From contig CM056742.1 in NCBI GenBank assembly GCA_029851415.1, forward strand, positions 191,871,344 to 191,935,343: DNA of 64,000 nucleotides, read 5' to 3'. Of the stretch, positions 12,901-22,777 are shown one piece after another; the stretch's first letter is position 1; the number at the start of each line of letters is the position of its first letter. The translations under genes and the position numbers were made by a program. The stretch comes from Eretmocerus hayati (Eukaryota; Arthropoda; Insecta; Hymenoptera; Aphelinidae). The notes under the pieces were generated by a model, which did not search any database, was not told the origin of the DNA, and worked only from the letters and a program-made list of their open reading frames with translations.

Positions 12901-14094
12901 TGAGAAGATATCCTACTCATTGCTGATAGGGTACAACCCTGAATTTCCCCCCAAGATCGTCGAAAATCTTCGTTTTTCCATTTCATCGAGTCTCGGATCG
13001 ACGAGAAAATCGTTGAAAATCGACGATTTAGGGTGATCTAGGCGGTCCAAAATACTTCTAACATGTGGTCGCACGATATGAGAGGATATCCCACTCATCG
13101 CTGATAGGGTACAACTCCGAATATCCCCCCAAGATCGTCGAAAACCTTAGTTTATCAGTTTCAGCGAGTCTCGGATCGACGAGAAAATCGTTGAAAATCG
13201 ACGATCCAGGGTGATCTAGGCCGTCCAAAATACTCCTAACATATAGTTGCACAATATGAGAAGATATCCTACTCATTGCTGATAGGGTACAACCCTGAAT
13301 TTCCCCCCAAGATCGTCGAAAAGATTCGTTTTTCCATTTCATCGAGTCTCGGATCGACGAGAAAATCGTTGAAAATCGACGATTTAGGGTGATCTAGGCG
13401 GTCCAAAATACTTCTAACATGTGGTCGCACGATATGAGAGGATATCCCACTCATCGCTGATAGGGTACAACTCCGAATATCCCCCCAAGATCGTCGAAAA
13501 CCTTAGTTTATCAGTTTCAGCGAGTCTCGGATCGACGAGAAAATCGTTGAAAATCGACGATCCAGGGTGATCTAGGCCGTCCAAAATACTCCTAACATAT
13601 ACTTGCACAATATGAGAAGATATTCCATTCATTGTTGATAGGGTACAACTCCGAATTTCCCCCCAAGATCGTCGAAAAGCTTCGTTTTTCCATTTGAGCG
13701 ACTCTCGGATCGACGCGAATATTGGCTTAGATCAATGATCGAGGGTGATCTAGGTGACCAAAAGTACTCCGAATATATGGCTCAACGTTGACAGGAGACA
13801 CCCTGAGCATCAACAGGGGGGTACAAGCTCGAATCTACCCCCTAAATCGACGTCAATGTCTAATTTCTTCACTCTCCCAGCCTCTCGTGCTTATGGGAAA
13901 ATTGATCAAAATAAGTGACCACGGGTGATCCAGGTGTCACTGAGCACTTAAAATATCATCAAGGATCCATTTCCAATCATTTAGAACCCCGAAAGATGTC
14001 CAGACGCATCCCAAATTGCCGAACGCATTGGTGGCCACCATTGTAGAATACCCTAAAATTGCGGCAACAAAATTGCGGCTAACTTCACAGTCAT
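9934..14094. mobile_element. 4.16-kb foldback element, 9-bp TSD (MULE/FB-like)
   Basis: The termini are long inverted repeats: the left starts atgactgtgaagttagccgc and the right end is its complement. They stay complementary for about 720 bases (9934-10652 against roughly 13376-14094). A 9-bp duplication tccaacaac flanks both ends. The interior is made of ~178-bp repeats, two in plus orientation in the left arm and seventeen in minus orientation in the right arm, with the orientation switch near 10653. No transposase is present. Duplications of 9-10 bp with long repeat-bearing arms fit the Mutator-like/Foldback superfamily; that assignment is by analogy. Confidence 0.8.
10330..13700. repeat. 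Tandem ~178-bp repeats with higher-order structure
   Basis: The landmark gggtacaactccgaa (or its complement) occurs 19 times: at 10371 and 10551 in one orientation, and at 10796, 10974, 11151, 11329, 11506, 11684, 11862, 12039, 12218, 12396, 12573, 12751, 12929, 13107, 13284, 13463 and 13641 in the other. Mean spacing is about 178 bases. Blocks repeat at larger scale: 11280-11741 matches 12169-12624 (offset ~889, five units) and 12913-13098 matches 13269-13454 (offset ~356, two units). Peptides read from it are by-products of the repeat. Confidence 0.85.
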
Positions 14095-14103
14095 TCCAAC
14101 AAC
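14095..14103. repeat. 9-bp target site duplication, right
   Basis: tccaacaac, the same nine bases as at 9925-9933, immediately follows the outer end of the right arm. Confidence 0.75.
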
Positions 14104-14843
14104 AACGTTTCGGTTGTTACGAACTTTTCAGGCTAAAAAAATGTATGATACACGAACTTACATTATCGACATCATCCAGGCATTCACAGTATCGACATTA
14201 TCGCATTATTTCTCGACCAATATTCACCTCAAAGATTTTGAGTCTTCCGTACCAGGAAATCAAAGAGATGATAATTTTATTAAATCTATTTTGTATTGTA
14301 TTTGTTTCCAACGTACACTCTCCCGAGTTCTTACGTGTTACCACCCACCACCATCGCCTCCGCGCGAGGGGCATTGTCATATTTCCAGATTTTAGTCTTC
14401 TTCCCAACTTCCCCGATCAGGTGAGTGCAGACTGTCGAGCGGAATCTACTAGGGAGTTGCCACGAGAATTCAAGCATCACTGCGGCGTATTTCGATCATG
14501 ATCTGCACTTCCTGCAGTGCCCATATTCACCGCCTTGATCATCAGGCCCGAAAAATATCAATATAGTTTCATTTAATCTATGCCAGCCATTAGATTTCCC
14601 GTTGACACTTCTGACTGTCAACGCTCGACACGGCTGCGGGAGGATACCACCAACTTTCATCGTAACCCAATAGTTCTTTCGAACTTTTGCCTGAACGCAC
14701 AGCACTCAAGGCATTTTATTATTTTTTTGTAAGAGCGCAAGGATTTGCGTTTTCGGTTGAGTTACTCGGAAAAAAATCCCGAGTGACCCGACCGGGATTC
14801 GAACCCACGCTCCCTCGAGCGCATTGTTTCAGCCCGCGTCAAA
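14104..14843. other. Unassigned region
   Basis: No gene supported. A 161-codon open frame starting at 14016 begins inside the foldback arm, so it is not a gene. A B-box-like element (gggattcgaaccca, read on minus) lies at 14791-14804. No matching A box lies close by on the same side. Confidence 0.3.
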
Positions 14844-15210
14844 GCAGTGTGCGTGGCGCCATCTTGCAGACGAATCGGTTCATTGTAGATATAAAATCAA
14901 CCAGACAACGGAGAACAGGAAAGAATTTTTACCCACGTGCGGATAATTTTTCTGCAAATTTAAAAAAAGTTCCATCAAGATCGGTGCAAAATTGAGCTCA
15001 TATAGTTGCAGGAATGTACCTACTATTGTCCAAAATTCTTCCTGCAACTTCACAAACTCAATTCTGTACCAATCTTGATGGAACTTTTTTTTAAATATGC
15101 AGAAAAATTATCCGCACGTGGGTAAAAATTCCTTCCGGTTCTCCATCGTCTAGTTGATTTTATATCTACAATAAACCAATGTGGCCGCAAGATGGCGCCA
15201 CGATCACTGC
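14844..15210. mobile_element. 367-bp hairpin element
   Basis: The two halves are reverse complements around a centre near 15025: cgtggcgccatcttgc on the left and gcaagatggcgccacg on the right, with further matches such as attgtagatataaaatcaac and tttctgcaaattta. The arms are about 170 bases each with scattered substitutions. It sits beside a tRNA-like B box and may have inserted into an older tRNA-derived sequence. No target duplication was identified. Confidence 0.7.
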
Positions 15211-15464
15211 ATTGTAGCTAGGGAGCGCCCTTATGACGCAAGACCTCTCCGATTGAGCCAATAGAATCTCTATCTATTTTGAAGTTGTTCGAACTACTTT
15301 TCAAAGATTACATCTGGTGTTATGTTAGCTCTCCAGATCCACGAGAAAATGAACCAATATAAATTCAGCAAACTCTCAAATACAATGATGAAACTCACGT
15401 TTTCTATTGAAAGAGTCCGATGCTTTTTTGGTCTCTCAGTCTTAGAATATGAGAGATGGAATTT

Positions 15465-15605
15465 TCTAGCTGTCTACGCCGGAAGCGCGATTTTCGACTC
15501 GTCCTCGTTACGCAAGGACTCGTTTAAAGTCACGCTTCCAACGTAGCACAGCTAGCAAATGTCGTTTGCGACTCGTGCTGCGCACTTGTCACATAATATA
15601 CTATT
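15465..15605 (+). mobile_element. Short palindromic element, AATATACTATT end (H3)
   Basis: Starts tctagctgtctacg, contains a stem pairing ctagctg...ctacg..ggaagcg with cgcttcc..cgtag..cagctag, and ends aatatactatt (15595-15605). A second copy of the same family is at 21373-21481 in the opposite orientation with different flanks. Comparison of the two fixes both ends. This copy has an extra ~27 bases in the middle. Confidence 0.7.
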
Positions 15606-15780
15606 CATATCGATCGAGTAGGTGTTCCGTCGATCGGTTCCCAGTTCAATCGACCATGATCCGACCACATCGACTTCTCCAGTGACCATACACCTCCCTT
15701 ACTGACTACCTAAGCTATAGATACTTATTCATAAGCCACTCTTTATCATCATGATAGTAATTCTTGAACTGATCCATCGC
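15606..15780. other. Unassigned region
   Basis: No gene or repeat recognised in this short AT-rich stretch. Confidence 0.3.
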
Positions 15781-15785
15781 GTATC

Positions 15786-15990
15786 TGCAAACATTTTTTA
15801 TACACTGTGCGTAAAGTTGTGTGTAAAGGCCCATTTTGACGCAGATATGCGGTGCCCAAGTTTGATCATGATCTCATCAACGTTCAGATTTTCGTGCGTA
15901 AAAGTGAAACTGTTTGTGAAAGTAACTTTGCGCACAGTTCAACATTGCGCTAAGTTCTTGAAATCGTGCGCAAAGTAAAATCTGTGCATG
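15786..15990 (+). repeat. GTGCGYAAAGT word array (empty-site copy)
   Basis: Contains gtgcgtaaag, gtgcgtaaaag, tttgcgcac, gcgctaag and gtgcgcaaag at irregular spacing. It is colinear with the reverse complement of 21230-21570, except that the sister copy carries the 109-bp hairpin H4 at the position corresponding to about 15867 here. It is therefore the unoccupied allele-like copy. Confidence 0.65.
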
Positions 15991-16210
15991 AATAGTACAT
16001 TTCGATACAAGGGCGTTAAACGTTTTATTCGCGTCCGAGTGATGGGTTTCCGGCCCGAGCCGCAGGCGAGGGTCGGAATCTTCACGAGGATGCGAATAAT
16101 AGGTTTTACGGCCGTGTATCTAACTATACTTTTCGATAAACTGTGAGTAAAAGTCGACAAACTGTGCGCAAAGTGCACTTTTACGCACAGTGTATCGAAA
16201 TAGTACATTT
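15991..16210 (+). mobile_element. Double-hairpin element, AATAGTAC start (H5)
   Basis: Begins aatagtacatttcgatacaa. Hairpin 1 (15991-16133) has paired blocks ttattcgcgtcc/ggatgcgaataa and ttccggccc/gggtcgga. Hairpin 2 (16132-16200) pairs tttcgataaactgtg with cacagtgtatcgaaa. It closely matches 18011-18220. The element ends with a second tagtac, so the short terminal motif lies on both sides. Confidence 0.65.
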
Positions 16211-16212
16211 TT

Positions 16213-16600
16213 ATGTCAGATCCGTGCGCTACTGTGCGGCCCTTAAACGCATGACCCCGGAGGTCCTGGTCGATATTTTACGAAGTATTTGGTGGCCAAA
16301 CGGACCTCCTTCAAACCTCAAAACTGTAAGTCAAACCGTTTGGCCGTGAGATCAATTTTAGTGTCAAAATGTCAGGTCCGTACCGCGCCTCAAAATGTCA
16401 GGTCCGTGTGATGCTACCGCGTCTTTCCATGCTATCCTTGTAGTACTGATGAGTGGGGAAATTTACATTCGTGCTCGAGTTTATTCATACTTTATATGTA
16501 TCAAAAAGTCGAAAATACGTTTGAGAACCTTCGGAAGTGAGATTTAGTCCTGGCACATTAACGGCCCCCAAATATCGAAGTTTCCGCAGAACTACTCATA
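16213..16600 (+). repeat. Dispersed repeat, copy 2 (empty site)
   Basis: Colinear with 9305-9825 but lacking the double hairpin; at about 16509-16520 it reads gtcgaaaatacgtttg without interruption. It lies directly downstream of H5. Confidence 0.75.
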
Positions 16601-17810
16601 TATGTTCATACTGACAATTTCAGTGAGCTGCTATTGAGCGGCTATTACTCTAACCAATGTTCGCCAATACCATCATCTTGAGAGGCTGTTATTGAGATAA
16701 CGAGTAAGAAAGTCTTGGCTGATTGTGATTGAATTTTCTGTAACTAGTCTGAACGTGATGATCCTGATCTTGTTCGAAAAATACTCGACATGTTTCTTGA
16801 TTAATTTCATTTCTTTCAAGAGTTAAAATTATGGTACACTCTGCCTGAACGAATTCCGATCCCTCAACGATTTGGAAATACTCGTCATGGTTTCATGATC
16901 TCATTTCTTTCAAGAGTCAAAACTATGTAATTCGGCTGCTTTAAATGAATCATAACTCCTTCTGCTGAGGGACTATGGAAGCTCAACTAGTTCTAGGGAG
17001 AAACTCATACTCGCCAAGTTATACTTTTGAAAAAAGCGAATGGAGGGGGGGGGGATACACAATACTCTGCTGATAGCCAACATCTTCCATATTCTTGATT
17101 ATTCACTAGCTATATTTTGCAATTTCTCGTTAAATTATACAGGCTGACCTACGAACCTTCGCCTATATTGTTGATCTTGTAGATCAAGACTTGACGAGGA
17201 CATCATCTGTCAGAACGTTGTTCAAAATAAACGACCCATTGAGTCGTAAATCAGCAGTTAAGGACATGCGGTAGCCGTGAAAGTTGAATTTTGTTCCCAG
17301 CTCACTCGAATTATTATCTTATTATTTGGGGTATACGACACATTTTTGCACTCCTGTTATTTCCCAACTTATATGCGACAACTAGTCAAATATCACAAAT
17401 CCAACGAGAATTCGCTCAAGTTGAGAACAACAATGTACTTATTGTATAGATTAGGAGGTAATCAGCCACTCAATCATTCCCATTTTTCTAAAATACTCGT
17501 ATAATTCGGGCTAAATAGCGATTCATCGATATAACTTGAACAATAACGATGACTCGACAATACATCTCAATCTTTGTATCATGAAAATATTAACTAAGAT
17601 ATGGATGGAACTCAACACCCGGATCGAATTGCCACCGCAAGTCCGTAATTCGATTTCAAACTGCAAGATCTTTGACTTCAACTTCACGGGTACCGATTCA
17701 TACAGGGACTGGAGGAATCAGAAAAATGCCGGAATCATCGTTTGCTGCTCTGTGATCAACTTTTTCTGTCGTCAAAATCAAAATTGGAAAACTGTTGATT
17801 AATGTTTTTT
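16601..17810. other. Unassigned region
   Basis: No supportable gene. Several open frames of 70-90 codons are present without domain or splice evidence. A G-run (17045-17055) and AT-rich low-complexity segments are the only visible structure. Confidence 0.3.
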
Positions 17811-17814
17811 TTTC

Positions 17815-18010
17815 TGATATTGTGTGCGAAAAGTTGTGCCGTAAAAGTACTTTGCAGGTGGATGTGCGGTGCGCAAAGTTGAGCGAATTTCTTTTGAGGC
17901 ACGATTTTAAGTTCCAAATCGTGCGCAAAGTTGTCTCGATCGTGTGCAAAGTTGTCTTGAATGTGCGCTAAGTTCCCTGATTCGTGCGCAAAGTTGAGAG
18001 CGTGCCAGTA
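17815..18010 (+). repeat. GTGCGYAAAGT word array
   Basis: The word gtgcgcaaagtt and close variants (gtgtgcgaaaagtt, gtgtgcaaagtt, gtgcgctaagtt, gccgtaaaagt) recur at least eight times with irregular 15-45-base spacers. It runs directly into the H6 element, as the 15.79-15.99 kb array runs into H5. Confidence 0.7.
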
Positions 18011-18220
18011 AATAGTACATTTCGATACAAGGGTGTAAAACGTTTCATTCGCGTCTGAGTGATGGATTTCCGGCCCGAGCCACAGGCGAGGGTCGTAATC
18101 ATCACGAGGATGCGAATAATAGGTTTTACGCCCATGTATCTATCTATACTTTTCGATAAACTGTGAGTAAAAGTCGACAAACTGTGCGCAAAGTGCTCTT
18201 TTACGCACAGTGTATCGAAA
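18011..18220 (+). mobile_element. Double-hairpin element (H6)
   Basis: Nearly identical to 15991-16210: same start aatagtacatttcgatac, same two hairpins, same internal blocks (attcgcgtc, gagccacaggcgaggg). The right flank differs (ttgtatctcaaa against tagtacattttt), which bounds the element at about 18220. Confidence 0.65.
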
Positions 18221-18885
18221 ATTGTATCTCAAATTTCTCCCCATTTTCACGTTCACGTGATCCGATCAATTTATGGATCGTCACAGGAGACGATTTGAAT
18301 CCTGGATTCTCACGGATTTCTCATTTTGGTTGGTTTGATGCAATGTACTCAACGATGTAGGTGATGATAACCATCCCCATGAAGATAGTATATATTTTCG
18401 ACTTGGAAGTTGTTAAATACTAAAATATTAGTGTCACACCATTTGCATGATCATAAACTGATGGAAATTACTTCTGCACTTTATATTCCTATCTTATTTG
18501 AATCACAGCGTGGTCATTTGATGATTTGAATTCCATTTTTGATAGCTAGATAACAATTTCGGATTCTTCTTCACTAATATGCATGGAAGTAGTACATACA
18601 AGATTTAACATAGTTTCACATGCATCTATTTTATAGTAGTGTTAAACTCTAAGTTTCTGCAGCACAAGTATTTAAATATCTTGAACGTCGTCAATCTTTT
18701 GACATGGAATTCGACGATGGATTTTTCCATGAATTCAACTTTTTCATGATCGGAATTCTTCATTTGATACTTATGAGAACTTTTCTTGCGTCAAGGAGCT
18801 TGCACATAACGGCTCATATTAGTAAATTTGAGAATGGAGAATTATATCTTCAAACGAAACGGTAACATATAGTATATCAATTGGA
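18221..18885. other. Unassigned region
   Basis: AT-rich, with no gene or repeat that I can support. Confidence 0.3.
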
Positions 18886-19012
18886 AATAGTATATTTCCG
18901 TACTGAGCGTGGTAGCCCATTTTGGGCACTACGACAGTTTGTCTGTCGAGCGAAGCGAGACAGACATGTCCTCCAGTGCCCAAAATGGGCTTGCAAGCGA
19001 GGTGCGGATATA
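18886..19012. mobile_element. Palindromic element with GCGAAGC apex (H7)
   Basis: Begins aatagtatatt (18886-18896). The outer stem agcccattttgggcact (18914-18930) pairs with agtgcccaaaatgggct (18975-18991) over 17 bp. An inner stem tgtctgtc/gacagaca is capped by GCGAAGC at 18950-18956. The right boundary is uncertain. Confidence 0.55.
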
Positions 19013-19573
19013 TTTTTTCTTTACGAGAACCCTAAAATCCTATTTAAACGTGGCATTTTTAGGTTAGAGTAATGAAAATTCGTTTTCCTCCTCCCGGTAC
19101 GAAAGTAAGTCCTTTCGCGACTCGTTTTGGTCACGAAAGCTCGACTTTTGCTGCCGGCACGGGTCAACTCGCGCTCCGATTGGCTGTCAATTTATGCTGC
19201 ATCTTTCGCTGCCTGCGCTGCTTTGCGGTGCAGAGAGCGCATGAGACATGCATGCGAAACTTAACCTATCGAGGTTATATTTATCAATGTGTTTATTTAT
19301 GATTTGTGTTCACACTTGACAGGCAGTATCCTTTTATAAATACTGCTGCTTGAACAGAAAGCTCTCAGAAGCCGACTATAGAGCAGGATTTCTAATGCCC
19401 CATGACATAAATTGACAAGGCACACAAAATACTCATTGTCAGTGACAAGAGCTTAGGGCCAAGATGACTTTGTGCGGACACAGGACACATCTTTCTATCG
19501 AATTCGAGGCCCAAATTGGATCATGTGATGATATATCATTCAGTTTTCACCCACAAAACATTTCACTTTATTA
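19013..19573. other. Unassigned region
   Basis: No gene recognised. A 76-codon open frame at 19072-19302 has no visible domain. Confidence 0.3.
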
Positions 19574-19583
19574 TTTTTTTGCT

Positions 19584-19620
19584 TACGTCCGCCCCGACCA
19601 GCAAAAGTCGGGCGGACGAA
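19584..19620. repeat. GC-rich hairpin
   Basis: acgtccgccccgac is followed after cagcaaaa by gtcgggcggacg, a 12-bp stem with one bulge in otherwise AT-rich DNA. Confidence 0.6.
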
Positions 19621-19761
19621 TACTTCACGTCACAAGTATGCAGCAAAAGCAGTAAGCAGCCCACCCCTTCAAAATTGTAAACAATTGCAGAGTGAGGTTA
19701 AACATGTATTTTTGTACTAATTAATAAAATTTCGACGTACTTTCGGGCCGAGAGGAGAAAA

Positions 19762-20971
19762 AATAGTATACAGCACTCGGCAGAGAAGTGGGATGCTCAT
19801 GACAGCGTGATATCAATGCCTCGGCTTCGCCTCGGCATTATCATCACGCAGTCACGGTAATCCACCTTCCCTGCCTAGTAGCACCGCAAGGGGGGTTGGG
19901 GCATGGCGCCTCATCCCTGGGGTGTGACGACCCTCCGGCCCCAGTTACCGCCCGCCGGAGCGAGGAGACCGCACATCTCCATCCGGCACCAAGGGAGTGG
20001 GTGAGTCTAGGGACTCAAATTGGGATCGCCCTCGGGCGATAACAATGCGAGCCCGTAAGACTCATCGATCATCCCGAGGGACTCTTTGGGCTCTCAGGAA
20101 GCCTAAAAGAGTCCCAAAACCCCCCACCGGGGGGTGGGCATCGGCCTTGTGCTGGGGGCCGTGCCCGATAGTCGGTAGTCGGGGCGGAGGACTGAGCCAT
20201 CGCCGAACCTGGCTCGGTGTTGGTCATCCTCCAACCCGACGCGCTGGCAGGGCGTATCCCTGCCTCGCGCCCATGGGGGCAACCGGGGTTGAGCCGAAAG
20301 GCAGGGACCCGGTATACAAAAGCCAATATTCCTTCCCTGCCTAGTAGACCGCAAGGGGGACACTGTGTCCGGGGTGTGACGACCCTTCGGCCCCAGTTAC
20401 TGGGACATCGTACCCGGGCTTAGGCCCGAAGCCGGTAGGGAGAAGACTGGTCCCGAGACTGGCGCGCTCGGTACTTTGACTTCTCCCGAAAACCCGCAAG
20501 GGGGGTTGGAGCATGGTGCCTCATCCCTGGAGTCTGACGAGCTCCCGGCCCCAGTCATCGCCCGCCGGAGCGAGGATCCCGCACATCTCCATCCGGCACC
20601 ACGGGAATGCTTGAGTCTAGGGACTCGTATTGGAATCGCCCTCGGGCGATAACAATGCGAGCCCGGAAGACTCATTCATCATCCCGAGGGACTCCCTGGG
20701 CTCTCAGGAAGCCTAGACGAGTCCCAAAACCCCCCACCGAGGGGTGGGCATCGGCCTTGTGCTGGGGGCTGAGGCCAGAATTCGGTAGTCGGGGAGGAGG
20801 ACTGAGTCATCATCGAGCCTGGCTCGGTGTTGGCCAACCCCCAAACCGACGCGCTGGCAGAGTGTATCCCTGCCCCGCGCCCATGGGGGCAAGCCGGAGT
20901 GAAGGTGAAAGCCAGGTACCCGGGATATAAGAGTTAAATTCCTTCCCTGCCTAGTACAGTAATATACTATT
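19762..20971. mobile_element. 1.2-kb segment bounded by AATAGTATA / AATATACTATT (H8)
   Basis: aatagtata begins at 19762 and aatatactatt ends at 20971, in inverted orientation. Just inside the left end is a hairpin (about 19800-19856) pairing gcgtgatatcaatgcc with its complement, with GCTTCGC at its apex (19824-19830). The rest is a GC-rich tandem duplication. Whether the two ends bound one element, or two short elements happen to flank the duplication, cannot be settled here. Confidence 0.4.
19884..20956. repeat. GC-rich tandem duplication (two ~460-bp units, 610-bp offset)
   Basis: Unit 1 (19884 to about 20345) and unit 2 (20494 to about 20956) share long blocks: gcaaggggggttgg, catctccatccggcacca, gcccatgggggcaa and the closing ttccttccctgcctagta. 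Between them lies a third, partial unit (20350-20493) restarting at ccgcaaggggg. GC content is far above the neighbours. Long open frames (115 codons at 19997, 107 at 20607) come from GC-rich composition and I do not call them genes. It could be a tandem 5' region of a retroelement; this is a guess. Confidence 0.7.
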
Positions 20972-20999
20972 ATGATACATTTTCAGAACTTTTTTTCAG

Positions 21000-21060
21000 T
21001 CGGGGGGCTGCGCCCCCAAACCCCCCGGCGGGGGCTCCGCCCTCACACTCCCCCCGCTCC
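21000..21060. repeat. G/C palindromes
   Basis: ggggggctgcgcccccc-type and cgggggctccgccct-type hairpins follow one another. They are strongly self-complementary and compositionally unlike the flanks. Confidence 0.5.
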
Positions 21061-21169
21061 TACCCTCCTCCCGCTTCTCACGGTTCATGACACGGGCAAC
21101 AACTTTTCGCACGAATATCAAAAAGTATAGTAAGCAACACGGGCGCAACTTTTTCGCTCTCGTTCCCGA

Positions 21170-21570
21170 AAATCTCGTGCGCAATGTTCACTTTTGCGCA
21201 CTCATTTCGGAAATTCGTGCGTAAAAGTACTTTGCGCCCTTGTTTGAATGTACTATTCACGCACAGATTTTACTTTGCGCACGATTTCAAGGACTTTGCG
21301 CTCTGTGAAACTGTGCACAAGGTTACTTCCACGCACATATTCACTTTCAATCTGAACGTTGATGGAATCATTATAGTATATTATGGGACGAGTGCGCAGC
21401 ACGAGTCGCAAACGACATTTTCTAGCTGTGCTACGTAGCGAGGACGAGTCGAAAATCGCGCTTCCGACGTAGACAGCTAGAAATCAACCTTGCGCACCGC
21501 ACACCTGCACCGAAATGGATCCGACTTCTACACACAATTTTACGCACAGTGTAGCAAAAAAACTCTTGAC
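21170..21570 (-). repeat. GTGCGYAAAGT word array, opposite orientation (filled copy)
   Basis: The reverse complement matches 15786-15990 block for block: tacactgtgcgtaaa, catcaacgttcagatt, gaaatcgtgcgcaaag and taaaatctgtgc. It carries H4 (21373-21481) as an extra insertion, and has additional gtgcg words on its left side. Confidence 0.65.
21373..21481 (-). mobile_element. Short palindromic element, AATATACTAT end (H4)
   Basis: Same family as H3, reversed: it starts atagtatatt and ends agacagctaga. The sister array at 15.87 kb reads atcatgatc where this copy has atcatt, the element, then aatcaac. That gives an occupied/empty comparison fixing the insertion to about 109 bp. The target duplication is at most a few bases. 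Confidence 0.7.
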
Positions 21571-22777
21571 ATGAGATACGATTATTTGTCTATAACGTGT
21601 GATCAGAATTGCGAGTACTATATATTACATTGGTGTGTCTGAGAAGTCAATTTGTTGACCGTAGAATCCAAAATGACGTCTAATTTCCACCAGGGGCCTT
21701 ATTCAATGTTTTTCCCTCCTGTTTTCTGCGCAGAAGAAGAATGTTCAAAAACGTCCTTATTACCGAGGCGAAAATTCCTTTAGTCCGCTGTATTCCGCTG
21801 TTCCACCGTGAAAAATTTGTATTTTTTAGCAAACAACAGGATTGTTTCTCTGCTACTTTTCGCTTTGGGGGGGGGGGGTTGTTTTTTTTTATCTGAAAGG
21901 AATCCACGCAAGTGCTTGTACGCATGCAATGGAAGTCTTATTTGGTGGAGTTCTGTCAAGCTGGAATTCAGTGATATGACATGGCACTACGATCTTACGA
22001 AAGATTCAGATTACTTGGTCGGATATAAAAGTACGCTGCTAAATGATATTAGCAGAAAGCTTTCTCGCGTCGAAATGTACTCATCTTTGTAGAATCTAAT
22101 GAGTATTATATCAAAGATTTTATCATGGATGTTGATAGGATTTTGGTATTCATCAGTGTTGATTAACTGCTGGGAACCAGAATTTTATCGTTATGAGGAA
22201 TAATAATAATGATGGTGAAGTTGGTGGAAAATCTGGTGTCACGAAATCAATTCTATGATTTTTGTCCACGGTTTCTCCTCAGCGTTTCGACTGATCTTTC
22301 TCAAATCTATGTGGGTGGTAGAGTACCATGCAAAGATGTGCTGAAAGGATTCATAGCTCACTCTATTTAACGGTTCTCGATTAATGAGTCTTGGAAAATG
22401 AAAATGTTGAATTTTTCAAGAAATTATTAGGAATTTTTCGAATTTACGTCTGGAAAAACTTTACAAGGGAAAATAAGGTGACCTAATAAAATGTTCATCT
22501 CGCCATTTTTGATCGATTGGTTGATACGGAATTACGATAAAGTGTATGGAGAGAGATCTGTACATGATTTCTTTTTCATTGATAGAAGATTCACGAATTA
22601 ATTGGTAGAGACAGATATGAATGAAAATTACACATTAATCAATTGACGGAGAATGGTGAAAAAATGGTTGTTTTAGTAACGTAAAATTTGGTATGTTGTT
22701 TTTGAAAGAAGTTATTTGAATATAAAACAATCGATTTTTGGAAAATTTTGACATTTTAATTTTCGAAAAGTCATTAA

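Noticed and set aside
14016..14501. 161-codon protein on plus
   Set aside because: It starts inside the terminal repeat of the foldback element and crosses its target duplication.
19997..20930. Two similar 107-115-codon proteins in the GC-rich duplication
   Set aside because: High GC leaves several frames open on both strands; no domain, start context or splice support; the similarity is that of a DNA duplication.
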